The notes under the pieces: model-generated
Told to the model about the DNA's origin: nothing
Seen by the model: the letters and a program-made list of their open reading frames with translations, nothing else
Database searches by the model: none
Part shown: positions 36,050 to 44,794 of the stretch, piece by piece
How the letters are laid out: every line of letters starts with the position of its first letter
Numbering within the stretch: position 1 is the first letter of the stretch
Source: Rhizobium sp. CB3090
GTDB lineage: Bacteria; Pseudomonadota; Alphaproteobacteria; Rhizobiales; Rhizobiaceae
NCBI RefSeq assembly: GCF_029714285.1
Contig: NZ_CP121663.1
Coordinates: 992,001 to 1,056,000, forward strand
Length of the DNA: 64,000 bases
Direction of reading: 5' to 3'
Translations under genes and position numbers: made by a program

Positions 36050-36196
36050 TTAGCGAACGACCGCCCCGCGAGCGATGTTGTGAATGTCGCCGCGGCCGAT
36101 ACCGAGGTCATTCAGTTCGCGCGTGGACATACGACCCAGTTCGGCGACCGTTTGACGATACTTGCGCCAGTTGTTGAAAGAGCGTGTGATGTTCAT
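36050..36196 (-). CDS. DUF1127 (YjiS-like) small basic protein, CcaF1-like
   Basis: A 48-aa arginine-rich protein. The pattern SFNNWRKYRQTVAELGRMST followed by RELNDLGIGRGDI is the DUF1127 signature (LxxMSxRxLxDIGLxRxDI). Small DUF1127 proteins in alphaproteobacteria bind RNA or modulate phosphate, carbon and stress responses; CcaF1 of Rhodobacter is encoded upstream of the CcsR small RNAs and affects their maturation. AAGGGGA lies a few bases before ATG 36196. The longer open frame upstream is ignored because it has no family sequence. A possible heat-shock-type promoter (CCTTGGC at 36304-36298, CTCATAT at 36279-36273) lies upstream. Confidence 0.87.
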   Translation of the reverse strand: MNITRSFNNWRKYRQTVAELGRMSTRELNDLGIGRGDIHNIARGAVVR

Positions 36197-36579
36197 GATG
36201 GTCCCCTTTCTTTGGGATTCGAAGCTGAGCTGCCGTCCTTGGCGCTCCCTTCGCTTCGATGACTGGTATATAATATGAGACACTCTGATATTGCAGCGCC
36301 AAGGTATCACTGCACCCATGCAAGAAGCGCATGGGTCAGTCATAGCAACCTCCCGATCGCTTAACTCGAAATCTGAGGGTTGACCTTCGTTACCCTTTTC
36401 CCATTCTTGCCTTGATCGAATTGGGCTGCTGCGCAGATTGCTTTGCAAGCCGCCAGCGCGAAAATAATTCGCTGCACATGTCGCAATCACAAGCGGCCGT
36501 TCGTCAAAGGAAAAAATCAAACACTCTACCGTCCCGGGCAATGTCATTGCCTCCTCCAATGACCCAAGGCAGCACCATA
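36197..36579. other. divergent intergenic region between DUF1127 and MFS genes
   Basis: 383 bp carrying the promoters of both genes. Visible items are the AT-rich stretch 36268-36277, the putative RpoH-like promoter on the minus strand and an inverted repeat ACCCATG (36314-36320) / CATGGGT (36330-36336), possibly an operator. In-frame upstream ATGs for the MFS gene (36541, 36559) fall in this region. Confidence 0.45.
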
Positions 36580-38055
36580 ATGACCGAGAGCGAAACTTTT
36601 GCCGATGCGGAACAGGATGTACCGACCGTGGAAGATCATAGTGCCCGCAATAAACTCGTTATAGCCTTGCTGTTGGTGTCGGCTTTCGTCGTCATTCTCA
36701 ACGAGACCATCATGGGTGTCGCGTTGCCCCATCTGATGGGTGATCTCGATATCACCGCAAGCGCTGCTCAGTGGCTGACCACCGCCTTCATGCTGACTAT
36801 GGCCGTCGTCATCCCGATCACCGGATACCTGCTGCAGCGGCTCAACACTCGGCCGGTTTTCATTCTCGCCATGTCGCTGTTCAGCGCCGGCACGCTGATA
36901 TCGGCGCTGGCACCTGGGTTTGTCGTCATTGTCATCGGCCGCATTGTGCAGGCATCGGGCACGGCGATCATGATGCCGCTGCTGATGACGACGGTGATGA
37001 CCCTGGTACCGCCGGAATCCCGCGGCAGGACCATGGGCAATATCTCTGTCGTCATATCGGTAGCGCCGGCCATCGGGCCAACCATTTCCGGCCTTATTCT
37101 TTCCGCACTCGAATGGCGCTGGCTGTTCCTCCTGGTGTTGCCGATCGCGCTGTCGGCATTGGCGCTCGGCGCCTTACGGATAAAGAATGTGACGGTTCCG
37201 ACCACGGCGCCGATCGATATTCTTTCGATCTTCCTCTCCGCCATCGGCTTCGGCGGCTTCGTCTATGGCCTTAGCGGTCTGGGTGAAGCGGCACTTCATC
37301 CGCCGGCGATATCGCCGTGGATTCCGCTTCTGACCGGCGCTGTCGTCATCGCGGTTTTCATATTGCGTCAGTTGCAATTGCAAAAACAAAATAGAGCGCT
37401 GCTCGATCTGCGTACTCTGACCACAAAGACATTCACGATCGCCGCGGCCATGATGGCGGTGCTGATGATGTCGATGTTCGGCGTCTTCATCCTACTGCCT
37501 ATCTACCTGCAAAACGTGCTGGGATTGTCGACCCTGGAAACCGGGCTGCTGTTGCTCCCCGGTGGGCTGATCATGGGCCTTTGCGCCCCAACGGTCGGGC
37601 GCCTGTTCGATAGATTCGGCCCGGCGCCGCTGATCATTCCGGGAGCGATCATACTCAGCGTGGTGATGGGCGGACTGGTCTTCATACAGCAGGATACACC
37701 ATTCTGGATGCTGCTGGTCGCCCATATCGTGCTCAGCATCGGTCTTGCCCTGATGTTCACACCACTGTTCACCGTCAGCCTGGGATCGCTGCCGCCAAAC
37801 CTTTATTCGCACGGCAGCGCCATGCTCGGCGCGACCCAACAGGTCGCCGGCGCCGCCGGCACCGCGCTGTTCGTCGCGATCATGACCCTGCGAGCCACCA
37901 GCCTCTCCGCCGGCGGCGTCGGTGCCCTGGCCGCAACGACCGGCGGCATCAAGGCGGCATTTCTCTGCGGGACGATCATCTCCCTGGGAGCGATCGTAGC
38001 TGCGTTGTTTATCAGAAAGCCGGAACACGGGCCGGATATGGGACACCGCCACTAG
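36580..38055 (+). CDS. DHA2-family MFS drug exporter
   Basis: About 491 aa with roughly 14 membrane segments. LNETIMGVALPHL (about 36-48) is the D1 motif in the variant with Glu in place of Asp, and VVISVAPAIGPTISGLIL carries the antiporter motif C. No adaptor gene adjoins it, unlike the EmrAB-like pair at 28191-30942, so it likely works alone in the inner membrane. ATG 36580 starts the family-like sequence; two earlier in-frame ATGs are possible and no strong ribosome site decides between them. Confidence 0.85.
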   Translation: MTESETFADAEQDVPTVEDHSARNKLVIALLLVSAFVVILNETIMGVALPHLMGDLDITASAAQWLTTAFMLTMAVVIPITGYLLQRLNTRPVFILAMSLFSAGTLISALAPGFVVIVIGRIVQASGTAIMMPLLMTTVMTLVPPESRGRTMGNISVVISVAPAIGPTISGLILSALEWRWLFLLVLPIALSALALGALRIKNVTVPTTAPIDILSIFLSAIGFGGFVYGLSGLGEAALHPPAISPWIPLLTGAVVIAVFILRQLQLQKQNRALLDLRTLTTKTFTIAAAMMAVLMMSMFGVFILLPIYLQNVLGLSTLETGLLLLPGGLIMGLCAPTVGRLFDRFGPAPLIIPGAIILSVVMGGLVFIQQDTPFWMLLVAHIVLSIGLALMFTPLFTVSLGSLPPNLYSHGSAMLGATQQVAGAAGTALFVAIMTLRATSLSAGGVGALAATTGGIKAAFLCGTIISLGAIVAALFIRKPEHGPDMGHRH

Positions 38056-38107
38056 ACGATTTGTTAATGACAGGACGGTCTTTCTCTGCGAAAAAGATGC
38101 CGATGAG

Positions 38108-38185
38108 AGACAGGGGCGCCCGTCGTGTGATGGGCTGAGAAGCACCCTTTGAACCTGAACCAGATAATGCTGGCGGAGGGAGTCG
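38108..38185 (+). promoter_or_regulatory. TPP (THI-box) riboswitch
   Basis: The leader contains the conserved blocks of a thiamine pyrophosphate aptamer in order: ACAGGGGCGCC, GGGCTGAGAAGCACCC, TTGAACCTGAACCAGATAA and TGCTGGCGGAGGGAGT. CTGAGA and CCTGAACCAG with GGGA form the pyrimidine and pyrophosphate helices. It ends about 195 bp before thiD, so thiamine pyrophosphate should turn thiD expression down. A short hairpin at 38227-38244 without T-run may be part of the expression platform; its mechanism is unclear. Confidence 0.93.
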
Positions 38186-38378
38186 CTCGGGGTCTCGGCG
38201 TGCTCTTGTCGTCATCCCCGCGCCTCGCCCCGCCCGAACGGGGCAATATGCAAAACAACACTGTTCCCGGCATACTGATGACAGCAATGCGGTCAAACCC
38301 TCCGCTAGTGCCTTGCATCACCAACTTAGTCGCGATCTCCGGTGCACTATCCACCGGCTGGATCAGAAAGGCACGCCC

Positions 38379-39182
38379 ATGATCCGAAACGTCCTATCCA
38401 TCGCCGGCTCCGACCCTTCCGGCGGCGCCGGCATCCAGGCCGACCTCAAGGCATTTTCTGCCCGGGGCGTCTATGGCATGGCGGCGCTGACCGCGTTGAC
38501 GGCCCAGAACACGCAGGGCGTTTCCGCCGTCCACCCTGTTCCTCCGCAATTCGTCGCCGAACAGATCAAGGCGATCTTTGCCGATGTGCGCGTCGATGCC
38601 GTCAAGATCGGCATGATCGCCAATGCCGCAATCGCCGAAGCCGTTGCCGATGCACTCGCTCCTCACCAAGGCGTTCCGATCGTGCTGGACCCCGTCATGA
38701 TCGCCAAGGGCGGAGCAGCGCTGCTTGCCGCGGATGCTGTAGACATCCTGACTGAGCGGCTTCTTCCGCTGGCCACGCTGTTGACGCCCAATCTGCCGGA
38801 AGCAGCCGCACTTCTGCACGAATCGGAGGCCGAAAATCGCGAGACGATGGCCCGGCAGGCGGAAGCCCTCATAAGGCTCGGTGCGCGGGCTGTTCTGGTC
38901 AAGGGCGGACATCTTGCCGGCAATGAGAGCCCGGACGTGCTCGCAAGCCCGGAGGGCCTGATCTGGTTCGAGGCCGGCCGCGTTCCGACGGGGAATACGC
39001 ACGGAACCGGCTGTACGCTAGCCAGCGCGTTGGCGGCCGAGATCGCCAAGGGCTCGGCGCTGCCGCAAGCCGTCGCCACCGCCAAAGATTATCTTGCAGG
39101 CGCGGTTGCCGCGGCCGAAACGCTGTCCGTCGGGACAGGGCACGGACCCGTGCAACACTTTTATGCGCTTTGGCCAGCATAG
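38379..39182 (+). CDS. thiD: hydroxymethylpyrimidine (phosphate) kinase ThiD
   Basis: A 267-aa ribokinase-fold enzyme that phosphorylates HMP and HMP-P on the way to thiamine pyrophosphate. SIAGSDPSGGAGIQADLKAF (about 7-26) is the ThiD signature, and GTGCTLASALAAEIAKG near 230-246 holds the anion hole and catalytic Asp/Cys region typical of the family. ATG 38379 has AAAGG upstream and begins the family sequence. It is the only thiamine gene in the window, so the riboswitch controls a lone salvage/kinase step here. Confidence 0.94.
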   Translation: MIRNVLSIAGSDPSGGAGIQADLKAFSARGVYGMAALTALTAQNTQGVSAVHPVPPQFVAEQIKAIFADVRVDAVKIGMIANAAIAEAVADALAPHQGVPIVLDPVMIAKGGAALLAADAVDILTERLLPLATLLTPNLPEAAALLHESEAENRETMARQAEALIRLGARAVLVKGGHLAGNESPDVLASPEGLIWFEAGRVPTGNTHGTGCTLASALAAEIAKGSALPQAVATAKDYLAGAVAAAETLSVGTGHGPVQHFYALWPA

Positions 39183-39415
39183 GTGAGGCGGGATGAGAGC
39201 AGACAGGTCCTTAGGGCGACCATCGCCCTCGTCCGCAGAGACTTGAGAGGCCCGACCACCTGCCTCGTGAGTTGTATCGGTAGCCGAGCCTCAATCAACC
39301 GCAAGGCGTTGCGGCGATTATTTATTTGCTCTCCACTAAATGAATGGCAGCTGAACAACATACAGCTTATAGGCGAATATCTTCACCGCAATATAGGTTT
39401 GATGGATAGGCTGCT
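39183..39415. other. intergenic gap with possible thiD terminator
   Basis: 233 bp between convergent thiD and the EamA gene. A 6-bp hairpin at 39299-39314 (CCGCAA, loop GGCG, TTGCGG) is followed by an AT-rich stretch and could end the thiD transcript; evidence is modest. Nothing else recognised. Confidence 0.35.
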
Positions 39416-40324
39416 CTAGCTCGCCTTGTGCCGGCGCCGGCTATGCTGGAGGTCGATGAACGTGTGCCACAGGATCGTAGCAAGGATGATGGCGCCGCCG
39501 AAAAACGTCGCAGCCGGCGGTCTTTCGGAAAAGAACAGCCAGACCCAGAAAGGTGTCAACACGATTTCCATCGTCCCGATAAGCGCGGCTTCCGCCGGCG
39601 GCATGCGCTTTGCCCCGGCTAGAAATAGCACGAGCGCAAAGGAGAAATTGGTCGCTCCGAAGGCGGCAAGCACCAGCCAATTGTGCAGATCGAGCGAGCC
39701 GGCCGAGCCGAACGGCGCGAAGATGATGAGCGTCAGGAAGGCGCTGACGATGGTCGGCGGCAGGCTCGGTACGCTGCGATCGATGCGCGGAATGATGATA
39801 ATCAGGGCGAACGAAGCCGTCATGCCGAGCGCCAGGAGATCACCGAGACCGGTGCCGCCGCCGACTGAGGCGGCGACGATGATCGCTACGCCGACCAAAC
39901 AGACGCCGCCGGCAACAAGGGTTCGCCTCGGCACGCGCTCCTTCAGGATCGCCCAGCCTAGCAAGGCGGCGATGAAGGGCGCCGTGGCATAGATCATGGT
40001 CACGTTTGCAACCGTGGTCATATAGAGTGCGCCGATGAAGCAGGCCTGACTGAAGGTCTGGCATGCGATCATCGCAAGTCCCGACGGGTGAACGATCGAA
40101 CTCCACTGGCGACGCGAGAAGCCGCCTTCGAGAAAGAAGCTCGGGATCAGCAGGAACAATCCGCCGAACAGGGATCGCCAGGCAATCGCCGTCCAGATAT
40201 CCGTCGTCAGCAGCCGCGTATAGACGCCGCTGGCGCTCCAGGCGAGCGTTGCCGCAACGACGAGAGCGACGCCCTTTTCGTATTCATTGGCGGAGAAGGA
40301 TCGAGCCGGGGTCTGAATGGTCAT
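39416..40324 (-). CDS. EamA/DMT-family metabolite exporter
   Basis: A 302-aa carrier with ten predicted membrane helices in two EamA repeats (about 15-145 and 160-295), the RhtA/YdcZ-like layout. Conserved WGAxx-like motif appears as AWSASGVYTRLL, and EVPRR-type loop as LKERVPRRT. Members export amino acids or other metabolites. ATG 40324 starts the first repeat; the frame upstream is not family-like. Divergent from a LysR regulator across 116 bp, the common arrangement for LysE/EamA exporters and their activators. Confidence 0.85.
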   Translation of the reverse strand: MTIQTPARSFSANEYEKGVALVVAATLAWSASGVYTRLLTTDIWTAIAWRSLFGGLFLLIPSFFLEGGFSRRQWSSIVHPSGLAMIACQTFSQACFIGALYMTTVANVTMIYATAPFIAALLGWAILKERVPRRTLVAGGVCLVGVAIIVAASVGGGTGLGDLLALGMTASFALIIIIPRIDRSVPSLPPTIVSAFLTLIIFAPFGSAGSLDLHNWLVLAAFGATNFSFALVLFLAGAKRMPPAEAALIGTMEIVLTPFWVWLFFSERPPAATFFGGAIILATILWHTFIDLQHSRRRHKAS

Positions 40325-40440
40325 GTGCGGTATCTCGGGAGCGAAGCACCTGAACGGACTGTCCTTGTGTGCGCCGATATTTGACATCAGACAAACGAAT
40401 AGTAGAGATATGTGCCATCGGAAATTTTTGTGGCTTGCCC

Positions 40441-41316
40441 ATGCGCGAACCCATCGAAAGCGATCTGCTCCGGACGTTTCTCGTCATCAGCGAGACGTTG
40501 AATTTTTCCGTTGCCGCGCAACGCATCGGCCGCACGCAATCCGCTGTTAGTGCGCAGATCAAGCGCTTGGAGGAAATTGTCGGCGAGGCTCTGTTCGAAA
40601 GAAGCGCGCGGGGGGTTGTGCTGACCCGCTCCGGAAATCAATTGCTTCCCTATGCGCGACGGATCGTCGATCTGTTGAACGAAGCCGCCGCGACCATCCG
40701 CACCAAGCCGCTGAACGGACCTGTCCGGATCGGAATTCCGGAGGAATATAGCCAGACTGTCCTACCGGCGGCGCTCGCCGCCTTCGCCGTCCGGCACCCT
40801 GCCGTCGAAGTGACCGTCTCCTGTGATTACACGGCACATAACCTGGCCGCGCTGGAAAAGGATGAGTTGGACCTGGCCGTCGTCTTTGACTGGAATAACC
40901 AGAGCAAAGGCGAGGTGCTCTGTATCGACCCGACGGTCTGGGTGACATCGTTGGTCCATCGCGTGCACGAGGCGACGCCGCTGCCCATCGCCGTTTATCG
41001 TGATTCGACATGGTGCCGCGATTTTGCCCTGAAATCTTTGGAGCAAATCGGCCGGCGCTATCGTATCGCCTTCATCGCCGACACGAGTTCCGGCTTGAAG
41101 AACGCCGTTTCCGCCGGGCTTGCCGTCACGACACTATCCCGCAGCAACATCCCGCATGGCTGCCGGGAGCTGGCGAGCGATGACGGCTTCCCGCCGGTCG
41201 ATTCCTCGCGCGTCGTGCTTCGCCGCAACCCCTATCATTCCAGCGAGGCGATCCGCGAATTGGCGGAGATGGTGCGCGAAGCCTTCCAGCCTATGTCGGC
41301 TCTGCTGCAGCCATAG
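40441..41316 (+). CDS. LysR-family transcriptional regulator
   Basis: A 291-aa regulator with an N-terminal winged helix-turn-helix (about 5-64; LLRTFLVISETLNFSVAAQRIGRTQSAVSAQIKRLE) and a periplasmic-binding-like effector domain (about 90-285). ATG 40441 places the HTH at the usual distance from the N-terminus; 24 additional codons upstream are open but not family-like. Divergent from the EamA exporter, which it likely controls. Its 3' end overlaps the convergent CdhR-type gene by 26 bp. Confidence 0.88.
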   Translation: MREPIESDLLRTFLVISETLNFSVAAQRIGRTQSAVSAQIKRLEEIVGEALFERSARGVVLTRSGNQLLPYARRIVDLLNEAAATIRTKPLNGPVRIGIPEEYSQTVLPAALAAFAVRHPAVEVTVSCDYTAHNLAALEKDELDLAVVFDWNNQSKGEVLCIDPTVWVTSLVHRVHEATPLPIAVYRDSTWCRDFALKSLEQIGRRYRIAFIADTSSGLKNAVSAGLAVTTLSRSNIPHGCRELASDDGFPPVDSSRVVLRRNPYHSSEAIRELAEMVREAFQPMSALLQP

Positions 41317-42286
41317 AGCGCCCGCGTAGCCGCCGTCTCGTGCCGGAAGGGCTTTCCGAAAAGCTGGCGCGATAGCTGCGGGAAAATGCCGAGGCCGAGT
41401 TGAAGCCAGTTGCTGCGGCGATCTCCGCGAAGGACTCCTTCGTCTCGATCACCTTGCGTCGCGCTGCATTGAGCCGGAGGGCCAGGTAATGCACATGCGG
41501 AGGCGCGCCGATGCTTTCCTGAAAGAGCGCCTGAAGGTGACGGGCGCTGACACCGACGCGTCGCGCAAGGCGCGCAAGCACCAGCGGCTGCTCAATGTTT
41601 TCCTCCATCAGCCGTATAGCTTGAGCCACGCGTGGGTCGCGCATGCGCAGGCCGGCGGTCGACGGTGAAAGTTCTGCCGCGCTCTGCATATTGGCGGGCT
41701 CGTAGATGAAAAGCCGGCTCACTTCCAGCGCAAGAGAATAGCCTTGCCGCCGCCGAATGATCTCCAGCATCAGGTCGACGGTCGGCAATGAGCCCGCGGT
41801 GGTGATGCGCTTGCCATCGATCACGAAACGGTCCTTGACGGCACGCACCTGCGGATAGGCCAGCGCGAAATCGTCGAAATCTTCCCAGTGGACAGCCGCC
41901 GACACATTATCGAGAAGGCTTGCTTCCGCCAGCAGCCAACTGCCGGATTCGATGCCCGCGATCATCGAACGATACCGCGCCGTCTGCGATATCTGCATCT
42001 TCAGCCCCTGCGTCGCGCTGTTTCGCCAATTGTAGCTCGCGAGCACGAAGAGCGGAGCGGAGTCGGTCGGCTTGAAGTCGCCGGACGCGGGAACCGGGAT
42101 GCGGCTTGTCGTTTCGACGGGCGAGCCGTCAGGCGTAAATAAGCGCCAGCGATAGAGTTCCGCTCCGGAAATTCGGTTCGCTCCACGCAACGGTTCGATC
42201 ACCGAAGCAATCAGGATCAGGTTCGTTTCCGGAAGCACCAGCAGATCGATCTCGAGCGGCGCGTTGGATGAGGTGAGCACAGGCAT
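41291..42286 (-). CDS. cdhR: GlxA/CdhR-type AraC regulator of carnitine catabolism
   Basis: A 331-aa regulator with an N-terminal DJ-1/PfpI-like domain (about 10-185; AGIESGSWLLAEASLL in place of the nucleophile elbow, no catalytic cysteine there) and a C-terminal AraC domain (about 220-320; LARLARRVGVSARHLQALF, FAEIAAATGFNSASAFSRSY). In Pseudomonas and rhizobia, CdhR of this architecture activates carnitine dehydrogenase genes in response to carnitine. It is divergent from the carnitine operon, with two direct repeats in the shared promoter. The symbol follows that context. Confidence 0.82.
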   Translation of the reverse strand: MPVLTSSNAPLEIDLLVLPETNLILIASVIEPLRGANRISGAELYRWRLFTPDGSPVETTSRIPVPASGDFKPTDSAPLFVLASYNWRNSATQGLKMQISQTARYRSMIAGIESGSWLLAEASLLDNVSAAVHWEDFDDFALAYPQVRAVKDRFVIDGKRITTAGSLPTVDLMLEIIRRRQGYSLALEVSRLFIYEPANMQSAAELSPSTAGLRMRDPRVAQAIRLMEENIEQPLVLARLARRVGVSARHLQALFQESIGAPPHVHYLALRLNAARRKVIETKESFAEIAAATGFNSASAFSRSYRASFSESPSGTRRRLRGRSMAAAEPT

Positions 42287-42295
42287 TCTCCGCTA

Positions 42296-42328
42296 TTTCC
42301 GATAATGTATCGTTTGTTTCCGATAATG
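42296..42328. promoter_or_regulatory. direct repeats TTTCCGATAATG in the cdhR/carnitine promoter region
   Basis: Two identical 12-bp copies at 42296-42307 and 42317-42328, with starts 21 bp apart, about two helical turns. AraC-family activators commonly bind such direct repeats. The first copy lies 10 bp from the regulator start codon, so binding would also limit its own expression. Confidence 0.7.
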
Positions 42329-42384
42329 CAAAGCAAGAAGGCGCTGCTTGCCTCGTAATGTCCTCAATACGAGGGAGAACAAAA

Positions 42385-43287
42385 ATGCCTCTTGCGATGA
42401 ACCGCGATGTCTTCATCACCTGCGCCGTCACCGGCTCCGGCGATACAGTCTCGAAATCCAGCCATGTTCCGATCACTCCCAAGCAGATCGCGGAATCCGC
42501 GATCGACGCCGCCAAGGCTGGGGCGGCAGTGGTCCACTGCCATGTCCGCGATCCGGAAACTGGCGCTGCCAGCCGCCGCAACGATCTCTACAAGGAGGTC
42601 ACGGACCGTATCCGTTCGGCCGATGTCGATGTTGTGCTGAACCTGACCGCCGGCATGGGCGGCGACCTGATCTTCGGCGATGTCGAAAGCCCCCTGCCCC
42701 TGAACGTCCGGGGTACCGACATGGCAGGCGCCACCGAGCGCGTCAGCCATGTCGCCGAATGCCTGCCGGAAATCTGCACGCTCGATTGCGGCACTATGAA
42801 CTTCAGTCTCGGCGACTATGTGATGACCAACACGCCCTCCATGCTACGGGCGATGGCAAAGAAGATGACGGATCTCGGCGTGCGTCCTGAGATCGAAGCC
42901 TTCGATACCGGTCATCTCTGGTTTGCCAAGCAGCTTGCCGAGGAGGGTCTGATTGAGGACCCGGTCCTCATCCAGCTTTGCATGGGCATCCCCTGGGGGG
43001 CGCCCGATGACCTCAACACCTTCATGGCGATGGTCAATAACGTTCCCTCGAGCTGGACCTTCTCGGCCTTTTCCATCGGCCGCCATGCTATGGCCTACCC
43101 GGCTGCAGCCGTGCTTGCCGGCGGCAACGTCCGCGTGGGCCTGGAAGATAACCTTTATGTCGGGAAGGGCATGCTCGCCACCAACGCCCAGCTCGTCGAA
43201 AAGGCGGTGCAGGTCGTCGAAGGCATGGGCGCGCGCATCATCGGCCCCGAGGATGTCCGCAAGAAACTGAAACTGACGAAGCGCTGA
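42385..43287 (+). CDS. cdhC: 3-dehydrocarnitine cleavage enzyme (BKACE family, CdhC-like)
   Basis: A 300-aa zinc-dependent beta-keto acid cleavage enzyme. It would condense 3-dehydrocarnitine with acetyl-CoA to give betainyl-CoA and acetoacetate. HCHVRDPETG (51-60) holds the metal-binding His51 and His53, and GNVRVGLEDN near 250-260 the conserved Glu/Asn segment of the family. GGGAGAAC precedes ATG 42385. First gene of a five-gene operon; the next gene, 8 bp downstream, makes the substrate. Confidence 0.9.
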   Translation: MPLAMNRDVFITCAVTGSGDTVSKSSHVPITPKQIAESAIDAAKAGAAVVHCHVRDPETGAASRRNDLYKEVTDRIRSADVDVVLNLTAGMGGDLIFGDVESPLPLNVRGTDMAGATERVSHVAECLPEICTLDCGTMNFSLGDYVMTNTPSMLRAMAKKMTDLGVRPEIEAFDTGHLWFAKQLAEEGLIEDPVLIQLCMGIPWGAPDDLNTFMAMVNNVPSSWTFSAFSIGRHAMAYPAAAVLAGGNVRVGLEDNLYVGKGMLATNAQLVEKAVQVVEGMGARIIGPEDVRKKLKLTKR

Positions 43288-43294
43288 GGCCCCG

Positions 43295-44782
43295 ATGACC
43301 AGGATCAACAAGGCAGCCTGCATCGGCGGCGGCGTCATCGGCGGCGGATGGATCGCCCGCTTTCTGCTGGCCGGCATCGACGTCGATGTCTTCGACCCGC
43401 ATCCGGAAGCGACCCGGATCGTCGGCGAAGTTCTGGCAAACGCTGAAAAAGCCTACGCGATGCTGACCGGCGCGCCGCTTCCGCCGCGCGGCAAGCTCAC
43501 ATTCAGGGACACGCTTGAAGCGGCCGTTGGCAATGCCGACTGGATCCAGGAAAGCGTACCCGAGAGGCTCGATCTCAAGCGTAAAGTCCTGACGCAAATC
43601 GATGCCGCAGCAAAGCCGGATGCTCTGATCGGCTCATCCACTTCGGGGCTGCTGCCGACCGATCTGCAACGCGACATGCGTCATCCAGAACGCCTCTTCG
43701 TTGCTCATCCCTATAACCCGGTCTATCTGCTGCCGCTCGTCGAAATCGTCGGGGGCGAAAAGACGTCCATGGAAGCGATCAAGGCCGCCATGGAACGGCT
43801 GCCGCCGATCGGCATGAAGGGCGTACACATCGCCAAGGAGATCGAGGCCTTCGTCGGCGATCGACTGCTGGAAGCCCTATGGCGGGAGGCGCTGTGGCTG
43901 ATCAAGGACGACATCTGCACCGTCGAGACGTTGGATGACGTCATCCGCTATTCCTTCGGCCTGCGCTGGGCGCAGATGGGTCTTTTCCAGACCTATCGCA
44001 TCGCCGGCGGCGAAGCGGGCATGCGGCACTTCCTGGCGCAGTTCGGTCCGGCGCTCAAATGGAACTGGACGAAGCTGATGGATGTCGTCGATCTCGACGA
44101 CGCGCTGGTCGAAAAGATCGGCCAGCAGTCGGATGAGCAGGCGGATGGTCTGTCGATCCGCGAGCTGGAGCGTATTCGCGATGAAAATCTCGTCGGCATC
44201 CTGCAGACGCTGAAGGGAAGCCATGGCGGCAAGGGCTGGGGCGCTGGCAAGCTGCTCAAGGATTTCGAGCAGGACCTCTGGGCCTCCACCGGCGGCGACG
44301 AGCTCGCGGACGTCGCGCAGCCCCTGCGGCTGATCGAAACCAAAGTCAGCCCGGCATGGGTGGACTATAACGGTCATATGACCGAGCACCGCTACCTGCA
44401 GGTGTTCGGCGACACGTCGGACGCGTTGCTGCGCCTGATCGGCGTCGACTTCGCCTATGTGGAACGCGGTCACAGCTACTACACCGTGGAGACGCATATT
44501 CGTCATCTCGGCGAAGCCAAGCTCGGTCAGGCCATCCATTCGACCGCGCAGATCCTCGGCTCCGACGAGAAGCGGCTGCATGTGTTTCACACGATCTACG
44601 ACACGGCAAGCGGCGAAGCGATCGCCACCGCCGAACACATGCTGCTGCATGTCGATGCCAAGGCCGGAAAAGCCGCTCCCGCGCCGGAGGAGGTGCTGGG
44701 CAAAATAAAGCCGATTGCCGCGGTCCACGCAAAACTGCCTGTGCCTGAAGGCGTCGGGCGCCATGTCGGACAAAAGCGCTAG
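43295..44782 (+). CDS. cdhA: fused L-carnitine dehydrogenase / betainyl-CoA thioesterase
   Basis: A 495-aa bifunctional protein. Residues 1-320 form a 3-hydroxyacyl-CoA dehydrogenase-type oxidoreductase (NAD motif IGGGVIGGGW at 10-19, VAHPYNPVYLLPLVE with the catalytic His) that oxidises L-carnitine to 3-dehydrocarnitine. Residues about 340-485 form a hotdog thioesterase (VDYNGHMTEHRYLQVF) that would release glycine betaine from betainyl-CoA. In Pseudomonas these are separate (CdhA, CdhB); the fusion is the known rhizobial form (also called lcdH). It flanks the cleavage enzyme that connects the two reactions. Confidence 0.92.
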   Translation: MTRINKAACIGGGVIGGGWIARFLLAGIDVDVFDPHPEATRIVGEVLANAEKAYAMLTGAPLPPRGKLTFRDTLEAAVGNADWIQESVPERLDLKRKVLTQIDAAAKPDALIGSSTSGLLPTDLQRDMRHPERLFVAHPYNPVYLLPLVEIVGGEKTSMEAIKAAMERLPPIGMKGVHIAKEIEAFVGDRLLEALWREALWLIKDDICTVETLDDVIRYSFGLRWAQMGLFQTYRIAGGEAGMRHFLAQFGPALKWNWTKLMDVVDLDDALVEKIGQQSDEQADGLSIRELERIRDENLVGILQTLKGSHGGKGWGAGKLLKDFEQDLWASTGGDELADVAQPLRLIETKVSPAWVDYNGHMTEHRYLQVFGDTSDALLRLIGVDFAYVERGHSYYTVETHIRHLGEAKLGQAIHSTAQILGSDEKRLHVFHTIYDTASGEAIATAEHMLLHVDAKAGKAAPAPEEVLGKIKPIAAVHAKLPVPEGVGRHVGQKR

Positions 44783-44794
44783 GAGGAAGCGGTC

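Noticed and set aside
36050..36559. 169-codon version of the DUF1127 protein
   Set aside because: Only the last 48 codons match DUF1127, and a good ribosome site precedes ATG 36196; the rest is promoter region.
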